Assembly (NCBI GenBank): GCA_001687465.1
Contig: LVLI01000217.1
Coordinates: 86,053-150,052, forward strand
DNA: 64,000 bases
DNA from: Halocafeteria seosinensis
Taxonomy: Eukaryota > Sar > Bigyra > Bicosoecida
Reading direction: 5' to 3'
Below, in pieces: positions 36,401-46,288 of this stretch. The notes beneath the pieces were generated by a model that did not search any database, had not been told where the DNA came from, and saw only the letters and a list, made by a program, of their open reading frames with translations. Position 1 is the stretch's first letter; the number at the start of each line of letters is the position of its first letter. The translations under genes were made by a program, and so were the position numbers.

Positions 36401-39059
36401 CATGATCCACGAGACGTGCAAAAACGTCTAGATGACGCTACACGACAGGCTGAGGAGTATTTATCCAAGGGTCTTAAAGAAGCTAGGGAGCATATGGAAA
36501 AAGAGCTAGCTGATCGAACAGAGACGATGCGTAACAGAGCTGCTCGGCAAAACGACCAGTTTGCAGCCATGAGAGAAGAATGGGTAGAAGAACGAAACTC
36601 CCTGAAGCATCAAATTGACGAAGCCCAATCCTTTTCAGAGGAGCTTCAACAAGAAATTGAGCGACTTCGTGCCAGCCAACAACAGCATATATCTGACTTA
36701 CGAGCGCAGCTCCAGTCCTCCCATGAGTCGGAAATCGAAAAGCTGCGTGAATCGCTGACCCAAAAGCATTCTGAGGAGCTTGAGCGCCACAAAAGGGCCT
36801 TCGAAGAAGAAGCCGATGCAAAATTTAGGGAAGCAAAGGACACATGGGAAGCAGACAAGGCACGAGAAATCGCTACACTGAAATCAAATTACGAAAGACA
36901 GATGAGAGAGTTTGAAGAAGAAGCCAACAATGTTAAAAGTGCCGCTTTAAGATCCTTGGAAGAAAAGCACAAGGATGCCATGGAGAGCGCGTTCAGCCGA
37001 GCTCTAGAGGAACGAGAATCCGCCGTAAAGACGGCTATTGAGGAGAAGCAGACCGCTATTAAGGAGGTAGAGGCTCGGTGTCAGAAGGAGGTTGATGCCG
37101 CTAAGGAGGCTGCATCGGATATGCTTGAGAAAATGAAGCAAGAATATGAAGCCTCGACGAGAGATAAGGAACAAAGGTGGAAACGACAGCAGGACGTAGA
37201 AGTTGAGAATGCCATTCGCGAAGCGAAACGTACAGCCGATCAAACCCTAGCCGAAAGTCAGAGGATTTGGCAACGGCGTTTAGAAGACGTCGTCAATGCG
37301 AAGGAGAAAGAAATGGTCGAAGCAGTGATGGATATCCAAAATGAGGCTAAGATGCTGTCGCAACAACATGCTCAGACAATGGAGGGTTTGCAGATGGAAT
37401 ACGAGGAAAGCAGGACACGGCTATTACAAAGAGCGGATGAACATCTGCAGGTAACAGTAGATCGGGCTCTGGCGCAAGCAGAAGAAGAAAAATCTTCAGC
37501 GTTACAAGCATTCAATGCGGAATGGTCACACCGCCTGAATAAGCGTGAGGATGAGTTGACGGCTATTCATGAACAGAAAGTGCAAAGCCTGAAAAGCCAA
37601 TACGCTGATGAAATGGAGTCTGCAATGTCTGCTATGGAACAGCAAAGAATCGATGCCATAAATGAGTTTATGAAAGAAGCAAAGGCTGAAAGGGAACGAA
37701 TGCAGGAATTGACAAAAGAAAAGGTGAAAGAAGCAGTAAAGCAAGCAGAAGAGAAAGCCAGGCTTCAACTCGAGACTTCTATGCAACAAGCAGAACAAGA
37801 TAAATTGGCGGCTGTAGATGCTGCTGTAAAGCAAGCAGAGCACCAAAAGGCCAGAGCTGTTGAAGAGGTGAGAAAACAATGCGCTGAGGAACAAGAGGAG
37901 GCCATGGAAGAGCTGCGGGAGGAGAGTGAAAAGTTGCTAGGTTCCATTGAAGGGGCTATGAACAAACTTCGGGAAGAAAGGGACTTATCGGATGAGGAAT
38001 GCGCGGAACTGCGGGAGCAATTAGAAGCTCAAGAAGAAATCTCCTACAAACTAAGGCAACAGGTGGATAATCTTAAGAAATCAGGCGTTCTCCAAGGACT
38101 TGTGCTCATGAAAACGATAGCTGCAGGTATTAAGAAAAGATCGCAAATTGAACAGAACTTAACAAGAGAGAAAGTGAATGAGCTAAAGGAATTGGAAGAT
38201 TCGTGGTCGCAGAAATATGCTGAACTCCGTCAACAGTACGAAGAAGAAGTAAACAAGGTTAATCAGTTTATTGCGATGCAAAATGCGTTATTTGAGACGT
38301 TGATGAACTACAAAAAGGAGATGTTACTGGAGCACAAGATTCAGAGCAGCGTGCTACAAAACGAAATTGCAGATATCTTCGACCGGAAAACGGTAAGTTA
38401 TGAAGTGTGATGACCTTGGATGCCGGCCTCAAATTATTATTCCTTGTTGTAAATATCGCAGTCGTTAGAAAAAACTCGTGAGGAGCTTGTCAAGACTATG
38501 GGAACGATGGAAGGCCAAGTCCAGCAACTTGAGACCCAAATGCAATCCTTATTCAGTCAGAGAGTAGTCAAGAACGGAGAAGTCGATACTCAACTAAAAC
38601 GAAGGAAACAGCAAGTTCAAAAAGATATCGACCATATGCTTGTTAAAGTAAGAGCGCCGCTCATTTTCTTACCTTGCGTCTGTCTGTCGCTGCAATGTAT
38701 CACGTTGGATGTGATTACAGATATCCGAACACCACGACAAGATCCAGGACGTGAAAGCTCAAATCCAGGAGGCAGATGACGAGCGAACAACGAAGGAAGA
38801 GCAACTGAAATATGTTGAAGCTCAACTCGTCAACACGCTTTTGGAACAACAGAAGAAGCTTATGTATTGTCTGCAAAGTGTTCAAGTGGATTCGGACAAA
38901 CAACGTAATGACTATGGAGAAGAAAACCTAGGAGACATCATGCCGCAGGAGATGAAGGATGTCCTAGCAAGAAATGCAAGTGCTGGTAGAGATGACGAAA
39001 GCAAGTATGACGACAGCGATCGAGGAAGTGATTCGGGGGATGGTTATGTCGTCGAATAA
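30402..39059 (+). CDS. Giant coiled-coil protein, probably cytoskeletal or centrosomal
   Basis: Nine exons: 30402-30521, 30586-30699, 30771-30899, 30965-31030, 31092-31202, 31278-33132, 33198-38392, 38462-38647, 38721-39059; introns 61-75 nt; 2,704 residues. Residues 1 to ~210 look globular, with beta-type segments (FPIPFTAFIEFEH, GKYMLKLTSG, NQAHIIFVKSKEKAW) that may form a C2- or PH-like module; I do not recognise it. From ~300 to ~2,580 nearly everything is charged heptad-repeat coiled coil rich in Glu, Lys, Gln and Arg. A less charged segment, SGVLQGLVLMKTIAAG, lies near residue 2,390-2,410. The C-terminus ends in an acidic tail (DRGSDSGDG). Long antisense frames here are shadows of the biased composition. 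The nearby cilium genes make a basal-body or rootlet role plausible, but that is inference. Confidence 0.85.
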
Positions 39060-39392
39060 ATGTACACACCGAAACACTCACACTAACCGGTGGGCTGCTA
39101 CAAAGTAGTACAAACGTCCACACACATATCGCATTGCTTTCTTCAACAGGATATGCATTTAGAGAGGATGTTTATTGTACGTAACCACAGGACCAAATAT
39201 ATATATATGGTATGTCTTAGACAACGTACGGTAGTTGGGCCCGGATTGTCCGGGCTTCTCGCCAGACACAGACTCTTCTCCGAGCCCTTAACTGACTGAG
39301 TAGACGCTCATCTCCCGTATGAATGGTCTTTTTGTGCCGTGCACATTTATGTACACTCTGTACAGTATAGTTTGCACGGAGGAGGTACAATT
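39060..39392. promoter_or_regulatory. Spacer before uS15m with hairpin, AT repeat and ACAGTATA motif
   Basis: 333 bases between two plus-strand genes. They contain a short AT repeat near 39197-39208, the GCCCGGA/TCCGGGC hairpin at 39239-39255, and TACAGTATAG at about 39361-39370, some 25 bases before the uS15m start codon. Confidence 0.4.
39239..39255. repeat. Perfect inverted repeat, 7-bp stem, 3-nt loop
   Basis: GCCCGGA, loop TTG, TCCGGGC: the same arms as the hairpins at 6460 and 22921 but in the opposite order. It is 138 bases before the uS15m start codon. Confidence 0.8.
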
Positions 39393-40348
39393 ATGCAGGG
39401 AAGAGCGTTGCTTTGCAGCAGGAAAGTGGCCTTCCAGGCTCTGCCACACCCGAGTTTTGCAGCATTAAGACCTCCGAGTGTCTTTCGAAACACAACTAGC
39501 ACTTTCTCTGGTATCAACAGCATCAATAGACCACTGGTTAGGCGTTCGTTTGCTTCGACGTCCAAACCAGACGACGCCTCCTTTTCCCAACAACCTCAAT
39601 ATGAATACGAAAAGGCCGCCGCCGAGGAGCAATATGAGCAACTGAACCAATTTGGTCTTTCAAAACATGAACAATCGCTCTTTCGACACGAAGAGGAAGA
39701 GCTGCCCTCTTTACCAGACCACGGCTTTCGCTTTTACACCTCTCCTGATCAGCTGCAAGATCGGAATGAACCTGTTAAACGAGCTCTAAGTACCCGGACG
39801 GCCTCACTGACAGAATATCGTCGTTTTAAGCGCCAGCAAATTATTAACAAGTATCGAACTGATATGTTTGATACAGGATCATCCAGAGTACAGGGTAAGT
39901 GTTATGTCTGCCTTCTGATGAACTATCTTCGACGTGCTAGTTATACTCAATCCGAATCTTTGTGGACGCACAGTGGCTCTACTGACAGAGCGTATACAAG
40001 CATTGACCGATCATCTCAGACGACATCGCCATGATACAGCTGCCAAAAGAGAAGTCCAACGTCTGCTGGTTAGAAGGAGAAAGTTAATGCAATACATGAT
40101 TCGAAATGATTACACGAATTACAGGTGCGTTGCCAACGCTGGTGTGACTTATAAGCGCATTCAGATGTTACTGAAGGGCGCCTATTACGATTTGCAGAGT
40201 TGTGGTTCGAGAACTTGGCTTAAGACCGGTGCCACTCTTTTTGAGTAAATATGTGAGCCACAGAGGAAACAAAGAACCTCATTCTGTTATCCGTGCTCGC
40301 CATGGAAGAATTAAAAAACGCAGCCAACGCGGTCACAAGGGCCACTAA
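39393..40348 (+). CDS. MRPS15: Mitochondrial small-subunit ribosomal protein uS15m
   Basis: Three exons: 39393-39894, 39974-40124, 40198-40348; 267 residues. The core after residue ~165 matches bacterial S15: VALLTERIQALTDHLRRHRH, then LLVRRRKLMQYMIRNDYTNY and VVVRELGLRP; uS15 binds the central domain of small-subunit rRNA. The N-terminal ~60 residues are rich in Arg, Ser and Ala without acidic residues until about residue 62, a typical mitochondrial targeting sequence. A basic extension (SVIRARHGRIKKRSQRG) follows the S15 core. The last exon is needed: a frame that reads through intron 2 loses the family C-terminus. It is convergent with the Ran-binding gene, 54 bases apart. Confidence 0.87.
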
Positions 40349-40402
40349 CATAGAATACGGACTACTTTATTATCAATTCTATTATACTGGCAGTTAGTGT
40401 CG

Positions 40403-41922
40403 TTATTTCTTTAGTTCCTTTTTTACTGTCCGTACAAATGCATTGGCCTCCTCTTCACGGGAAAGCTTTATCAAGAAAAGCTCCGCTTTCCCATCGTGAC
40501 CCTTCGTAACACCGCTGGCATCTACACCAGAAAGTCGAACGATTTTTGGAGAGTCTTCAACAATCTCAATTGTCATATCACTCCACAAAGGCACATTTAA
40601 GAGCAAGCGAATTCCTGGTCCTCCTCGGTGTGTTTCTTGATGGAGAATGATACTGGTTTGCGAGCCTGAGTTTGATTGGGTGCGCGTCTTGCTGATGCGA
40701 AAAGGTCCAATGCCACTCTCCACCCATTCCCCACTGTCTTTCGATAATCTAAAGAGTTTAGCTCTACCTCTTAGTTTTACTTTTTCCTCGCTTACTAATG
40801 CTCCTTCGCTAGTCTTTTCAGATGTTTCGGTGGGCGCAGCAGATTCATGAGCTCCGGTTTGATTGACAGCAGCATCTGATTCAGCGGGTGGTTGAAACAT
40901 CTGAAGAACTTTTTCTCCCTTGTGGTGGGAAGTGTCAATAGTAGCAGGTTTAGAGTCATGGGGAGCTTGCAAACCAAAACCAAGTTTCCTACCAGGGTTG
41001 ATGGATGTCAACCACGTTGCACTGCCAGTAGCCGTCGCCGTGGATGCTGATCGGCTACGTTCGGACGCTTGTGCAGGGATCGATGTCTCAGTTGCGACCG
41101 AAGCAGAAATTGGCGAAGTCGTCATTGTCGACGTTCCTATTGAAGAATCAATCCCTGCACTGGACGAGCAATCTTGTTTCCGTTCTGGAGAGGTGGTGGT
41201 GGTGGAGGGTGTATTTCCTGGTGGAGCACCTGATCCCGTTGCAGACATACTTGAGCCCGTGCTCGTTGTCTTCATCGTGAAGAACCCCTTGTGACCACCA
41301 GTAAGCGCACTTGCCCAAACAGAATGCTGTGGAACAGTTGTAGGCAATGAGGGAGCGGTAAAACCAGAACCGAAGTTTGTGTTTAGTCCTTTGCCAAACG
41401 TGAGCACGGGAGCTCCCGTGCCTGTAGTCGATGTTATCGGAGTATTCGTCGGTGGGCCAACGGATTCGGATGCAGTGGTCGCAGCAACAGAACTGTCATT
41501 ATTGTTCGCCGTCTCCGCGGTTTCGCTGGTTGAGGTCTGAGATTTTGACACCCCTTCAGATTCCGGAGACAACGATTTCGACTCGGTCGCTGTAGAGTTT
41601 GAGGCGGTCACAGCGGTGTTCGAGACTGTTTCCCCAGCGGCTGACAACACAACTGCTTCTTCTTCTTTACGGCCACTCTTTTTCGCTGCACCTTTGAATT
41701 CCGTTTCGTCTGTTTTTGATGATATATCTCGCCGCCTCTTCCGGCTACCGGACGGAGAATCACTCTTGGATGGCCCTTCTGCCTCCCTGCGAGGAATCCC
41801 ATACCCAATACCCAAAAAAAGAATGAACATGATCAACAGGATTCCTTGCACCTTGGCCAACACACTTACACCCTCGTGGATTCCTCCTGCTGCCTTCGTG
41901 TAGCACGTCGACTTCGCACCAT
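40403..41922 (-). CDS. Ran-binding domain protein (NUP50/RanBP3-like)
   Basis: Two exons: 41922-41870 and 41786-40403 (83-nt intron); 478 residues. The last ~120 residues form a Ran-binding domain: EEKVKLRGRAKLFRL, SGEWVESGIGPFRI and a C-terminal KLSREEEANAFVRTVKK; this fold binds Ran-GTP. The middle is a long Ser/Thr/Ala/Gly-rich low-complexity region with sparse FG pairs (LTFGKGLNTNFGSGF). The N-terminus is very basic (VRSRRATRR, SRKRRRD), fitting nuclear import or importin binding. The start at 41922 is preferred over the ATG of the unspliced frame because that longer frame reads a hydrophobic intron sequence. It is probably a nuclear-pore-associated nucleoporin (NUP50 type) or an export cofactor (RanBP3 type). 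Confidence 0.8.
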
Positions 41923-42426
41923 AGCGCCCAAGATTCCAGAAGACTAAAACCTGAGCACCCTCTTTTGACTCAATGGGCACGCTAGCATACAAATCAGATC
42001 CAATGGATCCGCACCAAGATATACCACAGTGAAAGGGGTCAACACAGCCAACAATGCCATTCTTGACTCTGTCGAGGTTCGTTTGAAAAGCTTCCTCGGG
42101 GAGGTGTCAAACTTTTCGTTTATTTCAAGACTTCAACGTCATGCTTTCTCTTGATGATGGCAGTCTGCGGAAGGCAGAATACTATTGTTCGATGCAACAT
42201 GTGAACTTTGATTGACTGGTGATTTGTCTCTCTCGCATTGGATGCCCCGGAAGGGTTTGGAAATGAAAGTGGTGGGCATGTAGAACATTCGGAACCACAA
42301 GCTTTCAAGGATTGCCGGGGAACTGGTTTTTCTTTCTTTCGAGGATATTAACCCACATCATGGACCCTGGTACATAGAAAAAGGACTGTTTCAAGGAAGG
42401 TGAAGCGTGATTCTCTGTAAAAGAGA
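41923..42426. promoter_or_regulatory. Divergent spacer, no gene seen
   Basis: 504 bases between the Ran-binding gene (minus) and the unknown gene at 42427 (plus). I found no strong hairpin and no coding frame; it presumably holds both promoters. Confidence 0.35.
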
Positions 42427-44017
42427 ATGGAGGGAAGCGGTGGCGCAGCCACTAGTGCTTCGGTCGTGGAGGCACCTGTAATTCGTTCCAATCAGCAGTC
42501 CTCACATTACGACGCCGAGAATACGGGAGGCTCAGTTGACCTTCCGACAGTGGAGGATCTAAAACGGACATCAATGCCATTTGATGTTGCTATCCAGCGT
42601 CTGAAGGAGCTCGTTAACGAACATCAGGGAGCTGAACACACGCAATTCTCTCGGTACCCCTCATGGTTTAGCAGACATTTCGGAAAAAACTATCTATAGA
42701 GGAAAGGCTTCGAGGCTACAGATTATATAATCCTGAAATGGCACGAGGAAATGAAGTTTCTCGTGTGCGGAAATGATACAAGAGGAAGTGCACATGGAGG
42801 ATAGGTGGGTGGTGATAAAGTTCCAGGACTACATTGCGGGCCATCCTTTACCTGCTCCAATTAATAGCCCACATTACTCGGTTCTACCTGAAGAGCAAGA
42901 ACTCGATAGGAGTTCCTTCCCTCCTGAACAATCCGTGCAAAGACTGAAAGAAATAATTGACGAATACAATAGAGGGTTTCGGAATCACAAGTACTCACGC
43001 GATCCAAGTGGAGTATCTACTTTGGTGGGCTGGAGGACTTCAATTCGCAAGGGATTAGAAAAGTTCACGGAAAAGGAAAAGAGGGCTCGGTGGCGTGACA
43101 TATTAAAGTATATGCAGGAGACTATTCCGGATGTTTTTGCATCTACAGCTCGGTGGACCCTTGAGGCAAAATTTTCTACATGTAAAGGACAACGGTTGCG
43201 GGGTCCTTCTGGACTTAAATCCTCTGGAGACTATACAGAGCATAGTTCAGTCTCAACAGATGATCCTCAAGAAGAGGTGAGATTTTTGTCTAAATTTCAT
43301 GGTTGCGCGGTGCAAATGGCAGCACGGGAAACCGAGGAGGAGAATGCTCAGATCGGAGCGGATATGCAACTACTTGACTATCGCGATACATTAGAGGAAA
43401 TATTGATGAATTCCTTAGAAAAAACTCTGTCTGCCGCCAGTACTTCCGCCTCCTATCAGGAAGGGTGTTTGAATTCAGAAGTGTTTAATGTATTGTCACC
43501 ATAGTCAATTGCCGAACTGGTGCGTTCTCATTTTAGGGGGAGTGAAGGATTCCGGAAAGCCGAACCGGGTAAAGGTTTCCGCCTCAGCAAGTCGTTGAGC
43601 AATGATGAAAAGAGAGGAGAAATTATCAACGTATTTGGTCGAAAATTACCGTTGTGCAAAGCTTCGGACCTTCGTGCTTCTACTGCTTCTAGATGGTCTT
43701 CGAAGGAAATTCCTCCGGATACGAAAGAAGCTATGGAGGCTGACAAGTACAAGACTTTTGCTCAGAAACTAGCTGCTTTGGACGCCTCACTTGTAATAGC
43801 ATATAATATTTCGCGGCAAGTCGATCCAGATTCTTGTATGTCTCCTCAATGGGGCCGCTTGTTCAGTCAGTTCACCAAGGATAGGCTGGAAGAGCTGAGA
43901 TTGTACGAGTATGCCTTCTGCAGCAAGAAAGCGTCAGATCTAATGTTGGATGCTGTGAATGGTACTCCTTTACAGCGTTCCCATCGTATGAGAATCAAGG
44001 AGGGTGAGCAGGATTAG
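42427..44017 (+). CDS. Unknown protein with a repeated ~40-residue module; exon structure partly unresolved
   Basis: Three open frames. The second and third (42773-43467 and 43540-44017) join cleanly by a 72-nt intron (donor GTGTTT, acceptor CATTTTAG) that removes an in-frame TAG. The first frame (42427-42699) carries IQRLKELVNEHQ followed by QFSRYPS; the second carries a related copy, VQRLKEIIDEYN followed by KYSRDPS, so one gene with two modules is likely. How frame 1 reaches frame 2 is unclear: no strong intron fits, and a slippery-type A-AAA-AAC sits at 42684-42690. The rest is charged and helical, without a known domain (GWRTSIRKGLEKFTEKEKR, DPDSCMSPQWGRLFSQFTK). Alternatives are two neighbouring genes, a missed intron, or a base error. 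Confidence 0.45.
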
Positions 44018-44386
44018 CAGCGAATAGTTAATGGATGGGATGGAGTATCTAGCACTCGACAAAACTAATGTTACACAACTGTCCATTTAGTCATGACCAT
44101 TGCAGAATGTTGTCCGTGTGTGTACGCAAAGAACTAACTTCAAACTCAATTAGCTCACAGTTTCTATTCCAGCCCAGAATTTACTTTCGGGTTGCTTGGA
44201 ACTTCAATCTGGGTGATCTAACGGTCGGATGCGTCGAGGCCCTCGCCGACTCGAGCGGTCTACCCTTTCATACAGTAGTTAATTTCATTCACCGGTTTTT
44301 GGAATGCTGCCTTTGCCTATAAAAGAGCAATATTTTCATTCTCGTCTTGAGAGAGAAAGCAGTTAAGCAGCCTCCGCGAATCCATC
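44018..44386. promoter_or_regulatory. Upstream region of DNAL1
   Basis: 369 bases, no gene. A GC-rich patch with CGAG/CTCG short inverted repeats lies near 44238-44260, about 130-150 bases before the start codon. Otherwise unremarkable. Confidence 0.3.
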
Positions 44387-45375
44387 ATGGCAGGGGTACG
44401 TCTTTCAATATTCAACCTATCTTGTGGCGAGACTATATACTGCCACAAAACTCCCACTCTACACTGAACCTGTTAATTGTGTGTTGTGCAGATACCCTTG
44501 TCCAAGGCTCTCAAAGAATGGGTAGGTTGCAGCATCGACGCACATGCCAATACCCGTGAAGGATCGGGTGATCGTGTGGTTATTGATGCAGGAAAACCAA
44601 ACTGGAGAGTCGGCGCCCGATGCCAAGGAGATCAAAATCCTTGGAGGACTACCCATGGAAGAGGGTAAGAAGCGAGTATTTGTGAGCAAACTGGATTCCT
44701 CTGTGGGGTCCTTAGTACAGTGCGAGTACGTTTGTTTGAACTTCTCTACGTGAAGTCTAGGGCCATATTTATCGATGTTGGGTTGCAGGAGGCTTTCCTT
44801 GTCGACGAACATGATAGACAAGATGTTTCCGCTAAGTGGGATGTCGAAACTAAAAATCTTGTCGTTGGCTCGGAATAGGATTAAAAAGATAGAGAAACTG
44901 GACGACGTCGCGGAAACACTAGAGGAATTATGGCTCAGTTATAACGAAATAAGCTCACTGGATGGGCTGCAAAATCTACAGAACTTACAGGTGCTATACT
45001 TAGCAAACAATCAAATTAAGGATTGGAATGAGTTGGCAAAGCTGGTATGTTCATGTATGGGTTACGACTATTGATGACACTAACCGTGAAACATTCCAAA
45101 TCTCTGGTCTATTCCAGGCTGACTTACCGAAACTGCGTGAAGTCTTGTTCCATGGGAATCCGATTTACGAGGGTCTAGAACCCACGCAAGCACGTATAAG
45201 TGTCGTGAAATACATCCCACAGGTAAGTTTGTGAGAAATGTTCTGAGTAACTCTTCTTGTCACATTAAGGACGTCAACATCGGTGATACGGCTCTCGCTT
45301 TGGTCGATACAGATAGTAAAGGTAGATGCCACCATCATCACTGACCAAGAGAGGTCTCAAGCAGAAACTATGTAA
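44387..45375 (+). CDS. DNAL1: Axonemal outer-arm dynein light chain 1 (LC1)
   Basis: Six exons: 44387-44395, 44492-44521, 44592-44725, 44789-45044, 45118-45222, 45313-45375; introns 63-96 nt; 198 residues (human 190). LC1 is a leucine-rich-repeat protein bound to the microtubule-binding domain of an outer-arm dynein heavy chain. Family matches: ALKEWENQTGE, DAKEIKILG, RLSLSTNMIDKM, LKILSLARNRIKKIE, TLEELWLSYNEIS and VLYLANNQIKDWNEL. The first exon codes for only Met-Ala-Gly. A short insert (GKKRVFVS) precedes the first repeat. The last exon ends VKVDATIITDQERSQ, parallel to the human KKLDGTPV end, and fixes the final 90-nt intron. It is direct evidence for motile cilia. It is convergent with the ZnF-UBP gene. 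Confidence 0.93.
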
Positions 45376-45450
45376 CATACGCCGGCTACCCAAAGCAATA
45401 AACAACAATATAACTTCCGGGACTTATTGGGTCTATATCCAGTCATTCGA

Positions 45451-45921
45451 TCATTCTCCTGTATCGAGTGTTATCGTAGGTAACGAAGCCTCCTCGTTAA
45501 ATTTCAGTTGATGCAATTGTCGGACAGGCTCATGAAGTACCGGGATACTGAAAAAGTCCAAGTAGTCCTCACACTGGAAGCACCAGAGGCTCAAATCGAC
45601 GTATGATGCCGCCACGCAATGCGTATTCTGTCTTTCATGTTCTAGCATATGCCGATTAGCATAGCGTGAGCACTTGATTGCTCCACATTTCAGGCAGATC
45701 CAAATTTCCTGGCTCTCGCAGTCTTCGCACGAGACGGCGCCCTTGCCTTCATGGTCACGTTGGTGGCACGCCTTTCGGAGCTTCTCAAAGACAGACGAAA
45801 CATCCCCTGAAACATTATCCCCGAGATGGGGACAGTCATCTCTGGGTCTCACCAAGGCTCCTTGAGAAGCCAATTGAGCTGCTAAGGCGGCATCTTCATC
45901 TTCCTGTCCTGCCGCTGCCAT
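45451..45921 (-). CDS. ZnF-UBP domain protein, small
   Basis: Single exon, 156 residues. Nearly the whole protein is one ubiquitin-binding zinc finger (UBP type): CPHL near residue 30, CEDCESQEIWICLKCGAIKC, then HMLEHERQNTHC and LWCFQCEDYL carry the zinc-binding Cys and His residues, as in HDAC6 and several USPs. The domain binds the free C-terminal Gly-Gly of ubiquitin. No peptidase or deacetylase domain is attached, so it is a stand-alone finger. It is head to head with CFAP57 and 75 bases from the DNAL1 stop. Partner unknown. Confidence 0.82.
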   Translation of the reverse strand: MAAAGQEDEDAALAAQLASQGALVRPRDDCPHLGDNVSGDVSSVFEKLRKACHQRDHEGKGAVSCEDCESQEIWICLKCGAIKCSRYANRHMLEHERQNTHCVAASYVDLSLWCFQCEDYLDFFSIPVLHEPVRQLHQLKFNEEASLPTITLDTGE

Positions 45922-46288
45922 ATCACGTTACAAACGGAGCCGCCCGTATCTGGGACTCTTTGAGATGTCGTATAGGCGTACGCACAAGAAGCAACAAAAA
46001 TGAGAGAGTAATGTCTGTCAAACTCTACCTAATGTCTATACGCTAAAACAAGCTCTGCCAGAGTCTTTGGTGGGTTCCCAGGTTGAAGTTGGCCGCCAAC
46101 TTTTGGCCGTTAAAGGCTCTATTCACTTATAATTCCAGACGCTTTATTTCAGACGGATTGCCGGCTCAAGGGGGTCTGGATAGTACAGTTTGCTCTGTCT
46201 CTTTGGGAGTTGCTTGGGGTAAGCGTTCATGCGCTTCGTTTGGAACTGACCCGCGGTGAATCTAACCGTAAAGGGCGAGACTCGTGTC
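45922..46288. promoter_or_regulatory. Shared promoter region of ZnF-UBP and CFAP57 genes
   Basis: 367 bases between divergent start codons, containing the perfect hairpin at 46086-46102. No gene inside. Confidence 0.45.
46086..46102. repeat. Perfect inverted repeat, 7-bp stem, 3-nt loop
   Basis: AAGTTGG, loop CCG, CCAACTT. It lies 165 and 187 bases from the two start codons it separates; a partial extra TTGGCCG follows directly. Confidence 0.8.

Noticed and set aside
35203-37965. Antisense open frames opposite the giant coiled-coil gene
   Set aside because: Same composition effect; no start context, domain or splice signals.
41934-41992. Longer N-terminus for the Ran-binding gene
   Set aside because: That frame translates intron sequence into a hydrophobic stretch; a start at 41922 with an 83-nt intron gives a basic N-terminus fitting a nuclear protein.
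43502-43504. In-frame TAG between two frames as stop-codon readthrough or reassigned code
   Set aside because: A 72-nt intron with a pyrimidine-rich acceptor (CATTTTAG) removes it in phase, and TAG is used as a normal stop elsewhere (for example at 62962).
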